Notes under the pieces: generated by a model
Told to the model about the DNA's origin: nothing
Database searches by the model: none
Seen by the model: the letters and a program-made list of their open reading frames with translations, nothing else
Part shown: in pieces, positions 35,367 to 45,143 of the stretch
How the letters are laid out: every line of letters begins with the position of its first letter
How positions within the stretch are numbered: position 1 is the first letter of the stretch
Position numbers and translations under genes: made by a program
Source: Fibrivirga algicola
GTDB taxonomy: Bacteria; Bacteroidota; Bacteroidia; Cytophagales; Spirosomataceae
Direction: 5' to 3'
DNA: 64,000 nt
NCBI RefSeq assembly: GCF_011742925.1
Contig: NZ_WAEL01000003.1
Coordinates: forward strand, 558,001 to 622,000

Positions 35367-37862
35367 ATGACTACGGCTACGTCCACCAAAACGGCCTGTT
35401 ACCACTGCGGCAACGACTGCCCAACCGATACCAACCCGATTTTTTTCGACGATAAACCTTTTTGCTGCACAGGTTGCGAAACCGTGTATCAGGTGCTGAG
35501 GGAGCATCAGCTATGCCAGTATTACGACCTCAACACGGCGCCCGGCACATCACTGGGTGAAACGCCGAACATCGCCCGGCTGGCCTTTCTGGACCACCCC
35601 GACATTGCCGCCCAGCTCATCGATTTTCAGAACGGCAGCGTGGCTCACGTTACGTTCTACGTACCCGCCATTCATTGCTCGTCTTGTCTGTGGCTGCTCG
35701 AACACCTGTACCGACTTGACCCGGGGGTGCAGCAAACGCGTGTCGACTTCCTGAAAAAGCAGGTGCATCTGGTGTTCGACCCCGCGCAACGGTCGCTGCG
35801 GCAAGTGGCCGAACTACTTACGTCGCTGGGGTACGAGCCACTCATTAGCCTAAATGATGTGGTGAAACAGGGGCAGAACTCCAGCTACCGATCGTTGCTG
35901 TATAAGCTGGCCGTAGCCGGTTTCTGTGCGGGTAACATTATGCTGTTCAGCTTTCCCGAATACCTTGGCCTCGATGATCCGTCGTTCAAGCACCTGTTCG
36001 GCGTATTGAACCTGCTGCTAGCCACACCGGTGGTCTTTTATTCAGGCTCGGGCTATTTCGAGTCGGTTTGGAAAAGCCTCCGTCGCGGTATCATCAACAT
36101 CGACTTTCCCATTCTGCTCGGTATTCTGGTGGCCTATTTCCGGGGCACCTATGAAGTGTTCGCATTGGGAGGGGCAGGCTACTACGACTCCGTTAGCGGC
36201 CTGATTTTCTTCCTGCTGTGCGGAAAGTGGTTTCAGCAACGTACCTACGACTTCCTGTCGTTCGAACGTGATTATAAATCGTATTTCCCCCTCGCGGTAG
36301 AACGCCTGGGGCAGGGGGCGCAGGGCTTGATACCCAGGCCTGAGGGATCGGAAGAGCAAGAAATTACACCAACCCCCACCCCCCTTGCTCCCCGCCCCCA
36401 GCCCTACCCCCCAGCCCCTGCGCCCCCCGCCCTCGTCCCCGTTGCAGACTTGCACAAAGGAGACCGCATCCGGGTGCGGCACGGCGATCTGATTCCGGCC
36501 GATGGGCTGCTGTATCGGGGCGAAGGCCTGATCGATTACTCGTTTGTCACCGGTGAGTCGGAGCCGGAACAACGCGAGCCAGGTACGTTGCTCTATGCGG
36601 GCGGACGGCAGATGGGCGGGATAATTGACCTCGAACTCGTGCGCGATGTGTCGCACAGTTACCTGACCCAACTCTGGAATAACGACGCCTTCAAAAAAGA
36701 CAAGCCGAGCCGCGCCAAGACCTTCGCCGATGCTGTGGGTACGTATTTCACCATCACTGTGCTGACACTGGCGACGCTTATTGGCGGGTACTGGTACGTT
36801 GTTGCCGGGCAGCCCACTACGGCGGTCAACGCCTTTACCGCGATCCTGATTGTGGCCTGTCCGTGTGTGCTGTCGCTGTCGTATCCGGTGGCGTTAGGGC
36901 ATGGGTTGCGACTGTTGAGCAAGCGGGGCTTCTACCTCAAAAATGCCGACGTGATTGAGCAGCTGGCGCATTGCGACACCATCGTTTTCGACAAGACAGG
37001 TACGTTAACCACGCCCGCTTCAGCGTCTGTTACCGAATCGTTTATCCAGCCGCTAACCAGTATTCAGCGGGCGATGGTGAAGGCGCTGGTTAGCCAATCA
37101 GCGCACCCTCTGAGCATCCGATTGCGGCAGTACCTGGCCGAATGTCCACCGATGCGCGTCGAGAATTTTACCGAACTACCTGGCCAGGGCATCATCGGAC
37201 TTGTCGACGATCTGATTATTAAAGTAGGCAATGCGGCGTTCGTGGGCGGGCAGAAGGCCGCTGGTGAGTCAACCGTTCATATCAACATCGACGGGGTATA
37301 TCGGGGGTATTTCCAGTTTGCCACGCAACTCCGCGATGGGCTAATCAATATGCTGACGTCGTTTGTGGGGCACGGCAAACGGCTTTACCTGCTCTCGGGC
37401 GATACAGACGCCAGCCGCAGCCACCTCAGCACCTGGTTCGACGACGACGCCATGCGATTCAATTGCGGCCCGGAAAACAAACTCCAGTTTATTAAAGAGC
37501 TTCAGGCTAGCGGTCAGCGTGTGCTGATGATCGGCGATGGGCTCAACGATGCCGGTGCCCTCAAACAAGCCGACGTAGGTATTGCCGTAACCGATGACAC
37601 GCTCCGATTCACCCCCGCCAGCGACGCCATTCTGGAAGCCAATTCGCTGGGGCAACTCCCCCGGTTCATGAATTATAGCCAGTTTGCCATGCGGCTCATC
37701 CGGTTCAGCTTCGGTGTGTCGCTACTCTACAATTTCGTCGGGCTGTCATTCGCCGCCACCGGTCATCTATCGCCCGTTGTAGCCGCCGTGCTAATGCCGC
37801 TGAGCTCCGCCACAATGGTACTCATGGCCACTATCGGTATGCGGTGGAAACCAATCCGTTAG
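35367..37862 (+). CDS. ccoI: Copper-transporting P-type ATPase for cbb3 oxidase assembly
   Basis: An 831-residue heavy-metal P-type ATPase of the FixI/CcoI type, which supplies copper to cbb3 oxidase. A Cys-rich N-terminus (CYHCGNDC, CCTGC) precedes an HMA domain with HCSSC near residue 103. Later come the membrane CPC motif in VACPCVLSLSYP near 497, DKTGTLT near 541 and GDGLNDAGAL. The ATG at 35367 (MTTATSTKTACYHCG) was chosen as the one just before the Cys cluster. Unusually, residues of about 314-358 form a Pro-rich stretch (TPTPTPLAPRPQPYPPAP) that seems to be an in-frame repeat insertion before the actuator domain. The ATPase motifs stay intact. Confidence 0.93.
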   Translation: MTTATSTKTACYHCGNDCPTDTNPIFFDDKPFCCTGCETVYQVLREHQLCQYYDLNTAPGTSLGETPNIARLAFLDHPDIAAQLIDFQNGSVAHVTFYVPAIHCSSCLWLLEHLYRLDPGVQQTRVDFLKKQVHLVFDPAQRSLRQVAELLTSLGYEPLISLNDVVKQGQNSSYRSLLYKLAVAGFCAGNIMLFSFPEYLGLDDPSFKHLFGVLNLLLATPVVFYSGSGYFESVWKSLRRGIINIDFPILLGILVAYFRGTYEVFALGGAGYYDSVSGLIFFLLCGKWFQQRTYDFLSFERDYKSYFPLAVERLGQGAQGLIPRPEGSEEQEITPTPTPLAPRPQPYPPAPAPPALVPVADLHKGDRIRVRHGDLIPADGLLYRGEGLIDYSFVTGESEPEQREPGTLLYAGGRQMGGIIDLELVRDVSHSYLTQLWNNDAFKKDKPSRAKTFADAVGTYFTITVLTLATLIGGYWYVVAGQPTTAVNAFTAILIVACPCVLSLSYPVALGHGLRLLSKRGFYLKNADVIEQLAHCDTIVFDKTGTLTTPASASVTESFIQPLTSIQRAMVKALVSQSAHPLSIRLRQYLAECPPMRVENFTELPGQGIIGLVDDLIIKVGNAAFVGGQKAAGESTVHINIDGVYRGYFQFATQLRDGLINMLTSFVGHGKRLYLLSGDTDASRSHLSTWFDDDAMRFNCGPENKLQFIKELQASGQRVLMIGDGLNDAGALKQADVGIAVTDDTLRFTPASDAILEANSLGQLPRFMNYSQFAMRLIRFSFGVSLLYNFVGLSFAATGHLSPVVAAVLMPLSSATMVLMATIGMRWKPIR
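36305..36440. repeat. G/C-rich repeat inserted in frame in ccoI
   Basis: About 135 bp starts with a G-run segment (GGGGCAGGGGGCGCAGGG) and ends with its near complement (CCCCTGCGCCCCCCGC). Between them lies a C-rich strand full of CCCCCAGCCC. The G-rich edge resembles the arm of the intergenic hairpin at 62789-62845. It translates to a Pro-rich linker that the family normally lacks at this place. Confidence 0.6.
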
Positions 37863-37968
37863 TCGTCGGCCAGAAGTGTGTAACGCTCTTTTTAATCAGT
37901 CAACCTGAACAATAGCCAGCTGCAATAGTATTTCTCGTAATCCCATAGATTAAATAATAATACTATTT

Positions 37969-40110
37969 ATGCATACTCAACAAAACCGCGACAACACCAA
38001 CGATAAGCTGGAGGAACTGAACCAGAACCGGGAAGACGGCAGCGGGCAATTTTTGACCACCAATCAGGGGCTTCGCGTCAACGACGATCAAAATTCGCTT
38101 AAAGCGGGTGATCGGGGGGCCACGCTACTGGAAGATTTTATCCTGCGTGAGAAGATCACTCACTTCGATCATGAGCGCATTCCCGAGCGAATTGTTCACG
38201 CACGCGGAGCAGCAGCACACGGCTATTTCCAGGTCTATGAGCCCCAAGCCGAACTGACCAAAGCGAAGTTTTTGCAGGATCCGTCGAAGAAGACGCCGGT
38301 CTTTCTTCGCTTCTCTACAGTGGCCGGTTCGCGGGGGTCATCGGATCTGGCGCGCGACGTACGGGGGTTTGCCGTTAAATTCTACACCGAAGAGGGCAAC
38401 TTCGACCTGGTGGGCAATAACATCCCTGTTTTTTTCATTCAGGATGCCATCAAGTTTCCAGACCTGATTCATGCCGTAAAGCCTGAGCCCAACAACGAAA
38501 TTCCGCAGGCAGCCTCGGCCCACGATACCTTCTGGGATTTCATCTCAATCACACCCGAATCGATGCACATGATCATGTGGGTCATGTCTGACCGGTCTAT
38601 TCCGCGCAGTTATCGCATGATGGAAGGTTTTGGCGTACATACGTTTCGGTTCATCAACGAAGCTGGCAAGGCCCGCTTTGTGAAGTTCCACTGGAAACCG
38701 CTACTGGGTGTACATTCGGTCGTGTGGGATGAAGCACAGTTGATTTCAGGTCGCGATCCTGATTTTCACCGCCGCGACCTGTGGGATTCGATTGAAGCGG
38801 GTGCGTATCCGGAATGGGAACTGGGGGTTCAGATTGTGGAAGAAGAAGACGAACACAAGTTCGATTTCGACCTGCTCGATTCAACCAAACTTATTCCCGA
38901 AGAGTTGGTGCCGGTAAAACGAATCGGTAAGCTGACGCTTAATCGCAATCCGGATAACTACTTTGCCGAAACGGAACAGGTCGCGTTCCACTTAGGGCAT
39001 CTTGTTCCCGGTCTTGACTTCACGAATGACCCGCTGCTACAGGGCCGTTTGTTCTCCTACACCGATACCCAGTTGAAGCGGTTGGGTGGGCCAAACTTCC
39101 ACGAAATACCCATCAACCGGCCTATTGCTCCCGTACACAACGGACAACGCGACGGGCACATGCGCCAGACGATCAACAAAGGCCGAACCAGCTACAGTCC
39201 AAACCTGATCAATGACAATTCGCCTGCTCAGGCAACCAAAGCAGAAGGAGGTTTTTCGAGCCATGCCGAGCGGATCGACGCACGCAAGGTACGCGCCCGT
39301 AGTAAAAGCTTCGGAGATCATTACAGCCAGGCTAACCTGTTCTGGACCAGCCAGTCGGACGCCGAAAAAACACACCTGGTTAAGGCCTTGCGGTTCGAAC
39401 TGAGCAAAGTAGCTATTGAGGAGATACGCATCCGGATGCTTGTGCAGTTAGCGCAGGTCAACAGCACGCTGGCTAAACTTGTTGCCGAAGGGTTGGGTAT
39501 GGACGTACCTGCCACCGACGGCATGCAGCTCAATCTGGCAGTACCGGCCGACGCCAACCCAGCAGATTACCAGTCGGCCCCTGCTAAAACAGCAACAGCC
39601 AAGTCGGAGGCATTGAGCATGGCCAACACCGTGAAGAGCGGAATAAAGACCCGCCAGGTAGCTATTCTGGCCGCGGATGGTGTTGATGCGGCCGAACTGA
39701 AAGCGATGAAAGAAGCGCTGTCGGCCGAAGAAGCGGTCATTGCCATTGTTGCGCCGCGCGTAGGCAAGCTAAAAACGTCAACGGGTGAACTGGTGCACAT
39801 CGACGCCAGCCTACAGGGTACCTCATCGGTGCTATTTGACGCTGTTTACGTACCGGGCGGCAAGCCAAGCATCACCTCACTATTGCAGGAAGATGAATCG
39901 ATTCGGTTCGTTCACGAAGCGTTTATGCACTGTAAAGCCATTGCTGCAACCAGCGAAGGCGTAGATCTGCTAAAAGCCGCCGCCACCGGAGGAGCCGCCG
40001 CGTTACTCACCAGCGACGGTGTCATCACTGGCTCAGGTGACATATCGCAGCAATTTATCCAGGCGATTGCTCAGCACCGTTTCTGGAGCCGGGAAAAGAC
40101 GCTGGTGTAA
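37969..40110 (+). CDS. katE: Large-subunit catalase, HPII (KatE) type
   Basis: A 713-residue clade 2 catalase that turns hydrogen peroxide into water and oxygen. The distal His is in [14 protein letters not shown] near residue 75, the Asn in [12 protein letters not shown], and the heme-ligand Tyr region is [15 protein letters not shown]. From about residue 550 it carries the extra flavodoxin/DJ-1-like domain ([19 protein letters not shown]) found in large catalases. It stands alone, followed by a 28-bp hairpin. No known promoter motif was seen in the 106-bp gap after ccoI. Confidence 0.95.
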   Translation: MHTQQNRDNTNDKLEELNQNREDGSGQFLTTNQGLRVNDDQNSLKAGDRGATLLEDFILREKITHFDHERIPERIVHARGAAAHGYFQVYEPQAELTKAKFLQDPSKKTPVFLRFSTVAGSRGSSDLARDVRGFAVKFYTEEGNFDLVGNNIPVFFIQDAIKFPDLIHAVKPEPNNEIPQAASAHDTFWDFISITPESMHMIMWVMSDRSIPRSYRMMEGFGVHTFRFINEAGKARFVKFHWKPLLGVHSVVWDEAQLISGRDPDFHRRDLWDSIEAGAYPEWELGVQIVEEEDEHKFDFDLLDSTKLIPEELVPVKRIGKLTLNRNPDNYFAETEQVAFHLGHLVPGLDFTNDPLLQGRLFSYTDTQLKRLGGPNFHEIPINRPIAPVHNGQRDGHMRQTINKGRTSYSPNLINDNSPAQATKAEGGFSSHAERIDARKVRARSKSFGDHYSQANLFWTSQSDAEKTHLVKALRFELSKVAIEEIRIRMLVQLAQVNSTLAKLVAEGLGMDVPATDGMQLNLAVPADANPADYQSAPAKTATAKSEALSMANTVKSGIKTRQVAILAADGVDAAELKAMKEALSAEEAVIAIVAPRVGKLKTSTGELVHIDASLQGTSSVLFDAVYVPGGKPSITSLLQEDESIRFVHEAFMHCKAIAATSEGVDLLKAAATGGAAALLTSDGVITGSGDISQQFIQAIAQHRFWSREKTLV

Positions 40111-40124
40111 TCAGCGTAATTAAT

Positions 40125-40184
40125 CACTTACCAGAAAAGCAAAAGGCCGTTGAGAACAACGGCCTTTTGCTTTTCTGGTAAGTG
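40125..40184. terminator. 28-bp perfect hairpin after the catalase gene
   Basis: Perfect 28-base arms (40125-40152 and 40157-40184) with a 4-nt AGAA loop, containing a GGCC core with A and T runs inside the stem. It separates the catalase from a convergent small gene and should stop transcription in both directions. Confidence 0.85.
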
Positions 40185-40204
40185 CTATATAATCTACCCA
40201 ACTA

Positions 40205-40444
40205 TTACTGAATCGGGAGGCTTTTACGGGCCAATTCTTTCCGCACTTTATCGGCGGCAGCCAGATCACTAAGCGTAATGCCCATCCGCTTCCGAAGGGT
40301 TGGCGATGTCTCCAGCATCTCACTCGCAATCCGAATCAGCACCGCCGCTGTGGCAGCCCCGTTTGTTTTGGGGCGTTTGCCGATAGTAGCCGTTGTAGTC
40401 GTGGTGTGATGTACCGTTGGATCAAGCAGTTTCAGTAAGTCCAT
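40205..40444 (-). CDS. Small hypothetical protein
   Basis: A 79-residue protein with a Thr-rich N-terminal part (HHTTTTTATIGKRPK) and a helical C-terminal half (AAVLIRIASEMLETSPTLRKRMGITLSDLAAADKVRKELA). I do not recognise it. Coding is supported by the normal ATG, the composition of the second half and a terminator-like hairpin directly after its stop. There is no clear promoter, only a T-rich stretch about 60 bp upstream. Confidence 0.5.
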   Translation of the reverse strand: MDLLKLLDPTVHHTTTTTATIGKRPKTNGAATAAVLIRIASEMLETSPTLRKRMGITLSDLAAADKVRKELARKSLPIQ

Positions 40445-40612
40445 GTTGAGAAATTTCCTGTTGTTTACGTTCTATACTACTAACGTAAATAACCGGAAAT
40501 TCGTCGCAAAAAACAGGCTGTTCCAGGCACTATTTTCAGTTAATAGCTCACTGTTGATCAGCTACTTACTAAGTCTTTTCGCTCTAGCTGTTGGTCTACC
40601 ATGCAAGCCCCC

Positions 40613-41044
40613 CTACTCACCAACCGACCCGTTGATATACTCCAGTTTGTGGTTCCAGACTGAGGCAATCTGTAAGGCGCGTTGACGTACCTGCTCGGCT
40701 GTTTCACCAGTGAACTGTTCTGTCAGTGTTGCGGAGAATAACGTCAGCCAGCGCTCGAAATGTTCGCGCCGGAGGGGGTGCTGCTGATTGACCAGCAGAT
40801 GCGGCCGAAACGGATGGCCATTATACGCGCCATTACCCAGAATCAGCGACTCCCAGAAGGCATACATTTTGGGTAGGTGACTCGCCCAGTCGACCTCAGC
40901 CACATCCATAAAAATGGGACCAATCAGCGGGTCAACCTGGACTTTCTCGTAAAACGAATTCACCAGCAGCCGAACGGCTTCCGGCGAATCGAGCAATTGC
41001 TTATGCGTTTCCTCTATCATCGATAAAAGTTGACTACGCAGCAA
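40613..41044 (-). CDS. Group III truncated hemoglobin
   Basis: A 143-residue small globin. The pattern LVNSFYEKVQVDPLIGPIF, HLPKMYAFWESLILG, PFRPHLLVNQ (heme-ligand His) and HFERWLTLFSATL is that of group III truncated hemoglobins. The family binds oxygen or NO, and its physiological role is not settled. The first ATG overlaps the end of the upstream ArsC-like gene by 11 bp; an ATG eight codons on (MIEETHK) is the alternative. A second globin of this group lies at 58.4 kb. Confidence 0.9.
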   Translation of the reverse strand: MLRSQLLSMIEETHKQLLDSPEAVRLLVNSFYEKVQVDPLIGPIFMDVAEVDWASHLPKMYAFWESLILGNGAYNGHPFRPHLLVNQQHPLRREHFERWLTLFSATLTEQFTGETAEQVRQRALQIASVWNHKLEYINGSVGE

Positions 41045-41381
41045 ACGTTGTGGCGTAGTCGTCAGCTTTAAAGCCTAACGCCACGATCTGCCCGTTTGAT
41101 TCAATCAGCGGACGCCTGATGACCGACGTCTTGTCTAGCATCAGCGCAATCGCGCCTTCGGCATCGGTTGGTTTCTCAGCATCGGGTAGCTTTTTCCAAG
41201 TGGCCCCGGCCCGGTTCACGAGGTCTTCCCAGCTTTTCTGGGTTAGCCAACGTTCAATCGTAGCGCGGTCGATACCCCGCTTTTTGTAGTCGTGAAACTG
41301 GTAAGTAACCCCATGATCGGCCAACCAGGTTCGGGCTTTCTTCACGGTGTCGCAATTCGGAATGGCGTAGAGCGTATACAT
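41034..41381 (-). CDS. ArsC/Spx-family thioredoxin-fold protein, YffB type
   Basis: A 115-residue thioredoxin-fold protein of the ArsC family. PNCDTVKKARTWLADHGV has a single active-site cysteine, as in YffB, rather than the arsenate reductase set. RRPLIESNG is the conserved C-terminal loop. The natural function of YffB-like proteins is unclear, with glutathione-dependent thiol chemistry suggested. It overlaps the truncated globin gene and forms an operon with it. Confidence 0.88.
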   Translation of the reverse strand: MYTLYAIPNCDTVKKARTWLADHGVTYQFHDYKKRGIDRATIERWLTQKSWEDLVNRAGATWKKLPDAEKPTDAEGAIALMLDKTSVIRRPLIESNGQIVALGFKADDYATTFAA

Positions 41382-41679
41382 GTTTTTGAGATTGGCTAAT
41401 GAAGAAGGGGATTATCACAGAAAGGTCCGACCTCTCGGCGCAGCGAACACAGAGTGGAAGCACACTTGCCAATGAGGTATTACTCTGTGTTCGTTCCATC
41501 TCTGCTTCCGCAAACATACCAGTTTCCTAACGTTGTCTCCCGCTGTCGGGGCCGCATCTAACCTGCGCCAACGGGCACGATAGTAAAGGTCATTCCCAGT
41601 AAACACACCACAAATTAGGCTGCAGGAAGGTCAGCGCTCAACTGAATCGACCCTGCTATCCTTTTTTTGTTTCACTATA
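41382..41679. other. Intergenic region with a CTCTGTG hairpin
   Basis: No gene is visible here. A 12-bp inverted repeat (CGAACACAGAGT at 41444-41455, complement at 41482-41493) is flanked by a second short GGAAGCA/TGCTTCC pairing. Its core matches the repeat at 46725-46790. The rest, up to the operator at 41680, shows nothing I can name. Confidence 0.5.
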
Positions 41680-41694
41680 TTCAACAATGTTTCA
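41680..41694. promoter_or_regulatory. Upstream operator-like site O1
   Basis: TTCAACAATGTTTCA matches the susC operator O2 in 12 of 15 positions, with a perfect left half. It lies 153 bp upstream of O2, a distance that would allow looping. Confidence 0.4.
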
Positions 41695-41800
41695 TCATTC
41701 CATTAATTACATAAATAATTGTAAAACAGTACTTTACTAGTATCAATCAAGTGTATAACATTCATAAAGTTTAATTAAAAATAAAAATATTGCTTAATAC

Positions 41801-41830
41801 TTGACTTCGAAAAAACTATTTATACCTTTG
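41801..41830 (+). promoter_or_regulatory. Promoter of the susC locus
   Basis: TTG at 41801-41803 and TATACCTTTG ending at 41830 (TAccTTTG, exact consensus) are 19 nt apart. The predicted transcript starts near 41836, inside the operator at 41833-41847, leaving about 100 nt of leader before susC. Confidence 0.75.
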
Positions 41831-41832
41831 TT

Positions 41833-41847
41833 TTCAACAGTGTTGAA
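41833..41847. promoter_or_regulatory. Operator-like palindrome O2 at the susC start site
   Basis: TTCAACAGTGTTGAA is a perfect 7-bp inverted repeat around one base, directly after the minus-7 element, where a bound repressor would block transcription. A near copy (13 of 15) lies just upstream of the XRE-cupin gene at 48665-48679. Confidence 0.6.
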
Positions 41848-41934
41848 TAAAAAGAAACACTGTTCAAGCATTCACCCCCGACTTGGTAACTTGTCGATAC
41901 CTGCTTCCTAAATCGTAAAAAACCATATCGTTTC

Positions 41935-44900
41935 ATGATGAAAACTATCCTAAACCAACACAGGATTCTAGCTCGATTCCTGTGTTCTGTCCAGCTCGGG
42001 GTAATGCTGTTTCTGGCACTCGGAAAAACAGTGGCCGCCAACCCCATCAAGCAGCACATTGCAACGAATTCAGCCGGGCTCTCTAGCGTCGACCGGACCA
42101 TTACAGGGAAGGTGACCGACGAAAATGACCAGGTGCTGCCCGGAGTCAGCATTGTGATCAAGAACACCACGACTGGAACGGCCACTAAATCCGATGGGGC
42201 CTACGAACTGCCTGTGAAAGACGGTTCCGTGACACTCGTTTTCTCGTTCATGGGGTACGTGGCCCAGGAAATTACGGTGGGCAACAAAGCCGTGATCAAC
42301 GTGAAGCTGCTCCCCAACGCCGAACAGCTACGCGAAGTGGTTGTAGTCGGTTACGGTACGCAGCAGAAAAAAGATTTGACGGGGGCCGTGGGGTCTATCT
42401 CGTCGAAAGACATTGAAACGTCGACCATCAATACGCCCGACAAAGCTTTGCAGGGAAAAATTGCGGGGGTGCAGGTACACACCAACTCCCACGCACCCGG
42501 CGGTGGCATTGCGGTTCAGGTACGTGGTACAGCGTCGCTATCGGCGGGTGGTTCGCCCTTGTATGTGATCGATGGTATGCCCATCAGCAGTGGCGCGCAA
42601 ACGAGCGCCAGCACCGATGCGGGCTCGTTCGGTGGTGCGCCTAACCCGCTCAACTCGGTCGACCCATCTGATATTGAGTCGGTTCAAGTATTGAAAGATG
42701 CGTCGGCCACGGCAATTTACGGATCGAGGGCGGCAAATGGCGTAGTACTGATTACCACCAAACGCGGCAAAGCCAACCAGCACAATGTCGACTTCGACGT
42801 GTCGGTGGGGGTGCAGGAAGCGCGGCGCAAACTCCCGTTCCTGAACGCGCAACAATGGGCGCAGCAGGCCAACGAACGAGCTTCGCTCCTGGGCCGTACG
42901 CCAACCTACACGGCTGCACAGGTAGCCGCCTTCGGGCAGGGCACCGACTGGCAAAACGAGGTATTTCAGGCGGCCCCGCGCCAGGCTTACAAACTCGCTT
43001 TTTCGGGCGGTAGCCAGAGTTTACGCTACCTTATTGGCGGCAACTATACCGATCAGCAGGGTATTCTTCCCGGTTCGAGCTTTAAACGCTACGGCACCAC
43101 CATTAACCTCGACGCCACCGTCAGCAACCGGCTGAAAATTGGCGAAAGTCTGCTCTTCAGCGTCACGGACCAGTATACCGTCCCGACGGATACGAAAGGG
43201 TACGAAGGTATTTCCAACGTGATCAATGCGATTTATCAGGCACCGCCAACCATTCCGGCGCGCGACAGCCTCGGCACGCCCGTCAACCTGCGCAATTTTC
43301 CGCTGGGCAGTGGCCTCGAAAACCCGCTGACCATGACCGAACAATACAAGCAGTTGAGCAACACCCTGCGCCTGATTGGTACGGCCTATGCCAACTACAA
43401 CATCATGGACGGCCTAGATCTGGATATTCGGGTGGGGGCCGATATTCGTGACTGGCGCTACCATGAGTACTACCCGATTGGTTCAGAAGCGGCCGCCGGA
43501 GCCAGTGGTAAAGCCCGCCAGATTGCGATTCGGAACCTGAACGTGAGTAACTCGAACACGCTGACCTACGCCACCACGATCAACAGCTTGCACAAACTGA
43601 AGATATTGGGCGGCTACACCTATCAACGCGAGAAAAACGAAACGATGGACGCGTCCTCGTTCGGTTTCCCCAGCGATGTGTTCCAATACTACAACCTCGG
43701 TCTGGGCAGCAGCCCCCAAACACCGAACAGCAACCAGAACGAGTGGACGCTGATCTCGTACCTGGGGCGGGTAAACTATACGTTCAATGATCGGTACCTG
43801 TTTACGGCCTCGATTCGGGCGGATGGGGATTCCAAGTTCGGGGTCAACAACAAGTACGGCATTTTCCCGTCGGTGGCGCTGGCCTGGCAACTGGGCGACG
43901 AGCCGTTCATCCGTAACCTGAATGTGTTTGACCAGCTGAAACTGCGCACCAGCTTTGGCCGCACGGGCAACGAATCGATCGGGGTATACCGGTCGCTATC
44001 GCTGCTTGGAACGGCGTTCGGCACGCGGAGTTCGTACATTTTCAATGGCTCGAAGGTACCCATCGCCTACCCCAACAACATCCCCAACCCGGATCTGAGC
44101 TGGGAGAAAACGCAGGAAGTAAACGTGGGGATCGACTTCTCCGTACTGAAAAACCGGTTGAACCTGTCGGTAGATGCATATTACAAAAAGACAACCGACC
44201 TGCTGCTCGACGTACCCATCGCCTCGCAAACGGGATTCAGCAGCGTGCTGAAAAACACCGGTGCCATGCTGAACAAAGGCATTGAAATTGGCGTGACCAG
44301 CACGAATCTGGCGGGTAAACTGGGCTGGACAACCAACTTCAATATCGCCTTTAACCGCAACGAAATTCTGTCGCTGGGCGGCGCGCCGTACCAGTACACC
44401 GGCTGGGTTGGTGGCGGCAACGTTACGCCCCACGACAAGAACACGGCCCGCCTAGAGCCAGGTCATTCGGTGGGTGAATTCTACGGTTCGGTCTACGAAG
44501 GCATCTGGAAATCAGCCGACGAGATCAAGCAGGTGGGTACCATGCCCTCGGCCAAACCCGGCGACATCCGCTACAAAGACGTGAACGGCGACGGCACCTA
44601 CAACACCGAAAGCGACGACGTGTACCTGGGCAATCCGAACCCAAAATTCAACTTCGGCCTTACCAACGATGTCAATTTTGGTCCGCTCAGTCTGCACGTG
44701 TTCGTGTATGGCGAATACGGCAACTCGGTGCTCAACCTGGCTAAACAGCAATGGTTGCTCGACGGAGTCGGTATTTCGGCCATGCGCCTCGATCGCTGGT
44801 CACCCACGAATCCGAACGGCATTTATCCGGGCGCGGGCGCCTCGAATCCACAACGGATCAGCTCTATTATGGTTGAAGATGGCTCATTCCTTCGCATCCA

Positions 44901-45117
44901 GACCGTTGCGCTTACCTACAAAATCCCCACGTTCACCAAGTTCATCAAAACGGCCCGGCTTGGCGTCGGCGTGGATAACCTGGCCGTGCTGACCAAGTAC
45001 ACCGGCTACGATCCAGAGCTGAACTCCTACGGGTCGAGCAACACCACCAAGGGCATGGATCGCTACGGGTATCCGTCGGCCCGCACGTTCCGCCTCGATC
45101 TCAAGCTAGGCTTCTAA
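41935..45117 (+). CDS. SusC/RagA-type TonB-dependent outer-membrane transporter
   Basis: A 1060-residue TonB-dependent transporter. A signal peptide is followed by a carboxypeptidase-D-like domain (ITGKVTDENDQVLPGVSI, residues about 54-130), then the SusC hallmark EVVVVGYGTQQKKDLTGAV. The plug reaches to about 250 (DASATAIYGSRAANGVVLITTKRG), and the rest is a large barrel ending FRLDLKLGF. It pairs with SusD 26 bp downstream to import a glycan oligomer. It heads the sugar locus and has a consensus promoter with an operator-like palindrome. Confidence 0.96.
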   Translation: MMKTILNQHRILARFLCSVQLGVMLFLALGKTVAANPIKQHIATNSAGLSSVDRTITGKVTDENDQVLPGVSIVIKNTTTGTATKSDGAYELPVKDGSVTLVFSFMGYVAQEITVGNKAVINVKLLPNAEQLREVVVVGYGTQQKKDLTGAVGSISSKDIETSTINTPDKALQGKIAGVQVHTNSHAPGGGIAVQVRGTASLSAGGSPLYVIDGMPISSGAQTSASTDAGSFGGAPNPLNSVDPSDIESVQVLKDASATAIYGSRAANGVVLITTKRGKANQHNVDFDVSVGVQEARRKLPFLNAQQWAQQANERASLLGRTPTYTAAQVAAFGQGTDWQNEVFQAAPRQAYKLAFSGGSQSLRYLIGGNYTDQQGILPGSSFKRYGTTINLDATVSNRLKIGESLLFSVTDQYTVPTDTKGYEGISNVINAIYQAPPTIPARDSLGTPVNLRNFPLGSGLENPLTMTEQYKQLSNTLRLIGTAYANYNIMDGLDLDIRVGADIRDWRYHEYYPIGSEAAAGASGKARQIAIRNLNVSNSNTLTYATTINSLHKLKILGGYTYQREKNETMDASSFGFPSDVFQYYNLGLGSSPQTPNSNQNEWTLISYLGRVNYTFNDRYLFTASIRADGDSKFGVNNKYGIFPSVALAWQLGDEPFIRNLNVFDQLKLRTSFGRTGNESIGVYRSLSLLGTAFGTRSSYIFNGSKVPIAYPNNIPNPDLSWEKTQEVNVGIDFSVLKNRLNLSVDAYYKKTTDLLLDVPIASQTGFSSVLKNTGAMLNKGIEIGVTSTNLAGKLGWTTNFNIAFNRNEILSLGGAPYQYTGWVGGGNVTPHDKNTARLEPGHSVGEFYGSVYEGIWKSADEIKQVGTMPSAKPGDIRYKDVNGDGTYNTESDDVYLGNPNPKFNFGLTNDVNFGPLSLHVFVYGEYGNSVLNLAKQQWLLDGVGISAMRLDRWSPTNPNGIYPGAGASNPQRISSIMVEDGSFLRIQTVALTYKIPTFTKFIKTARLGVGVDNLAVLTKYTGYDPELNSYGSSNTTKGMDRYGYPSARTFRLDLKLGF

Positions 45118-45143
45118 TTCCTAAACCCGACCTTTTCCTATTT

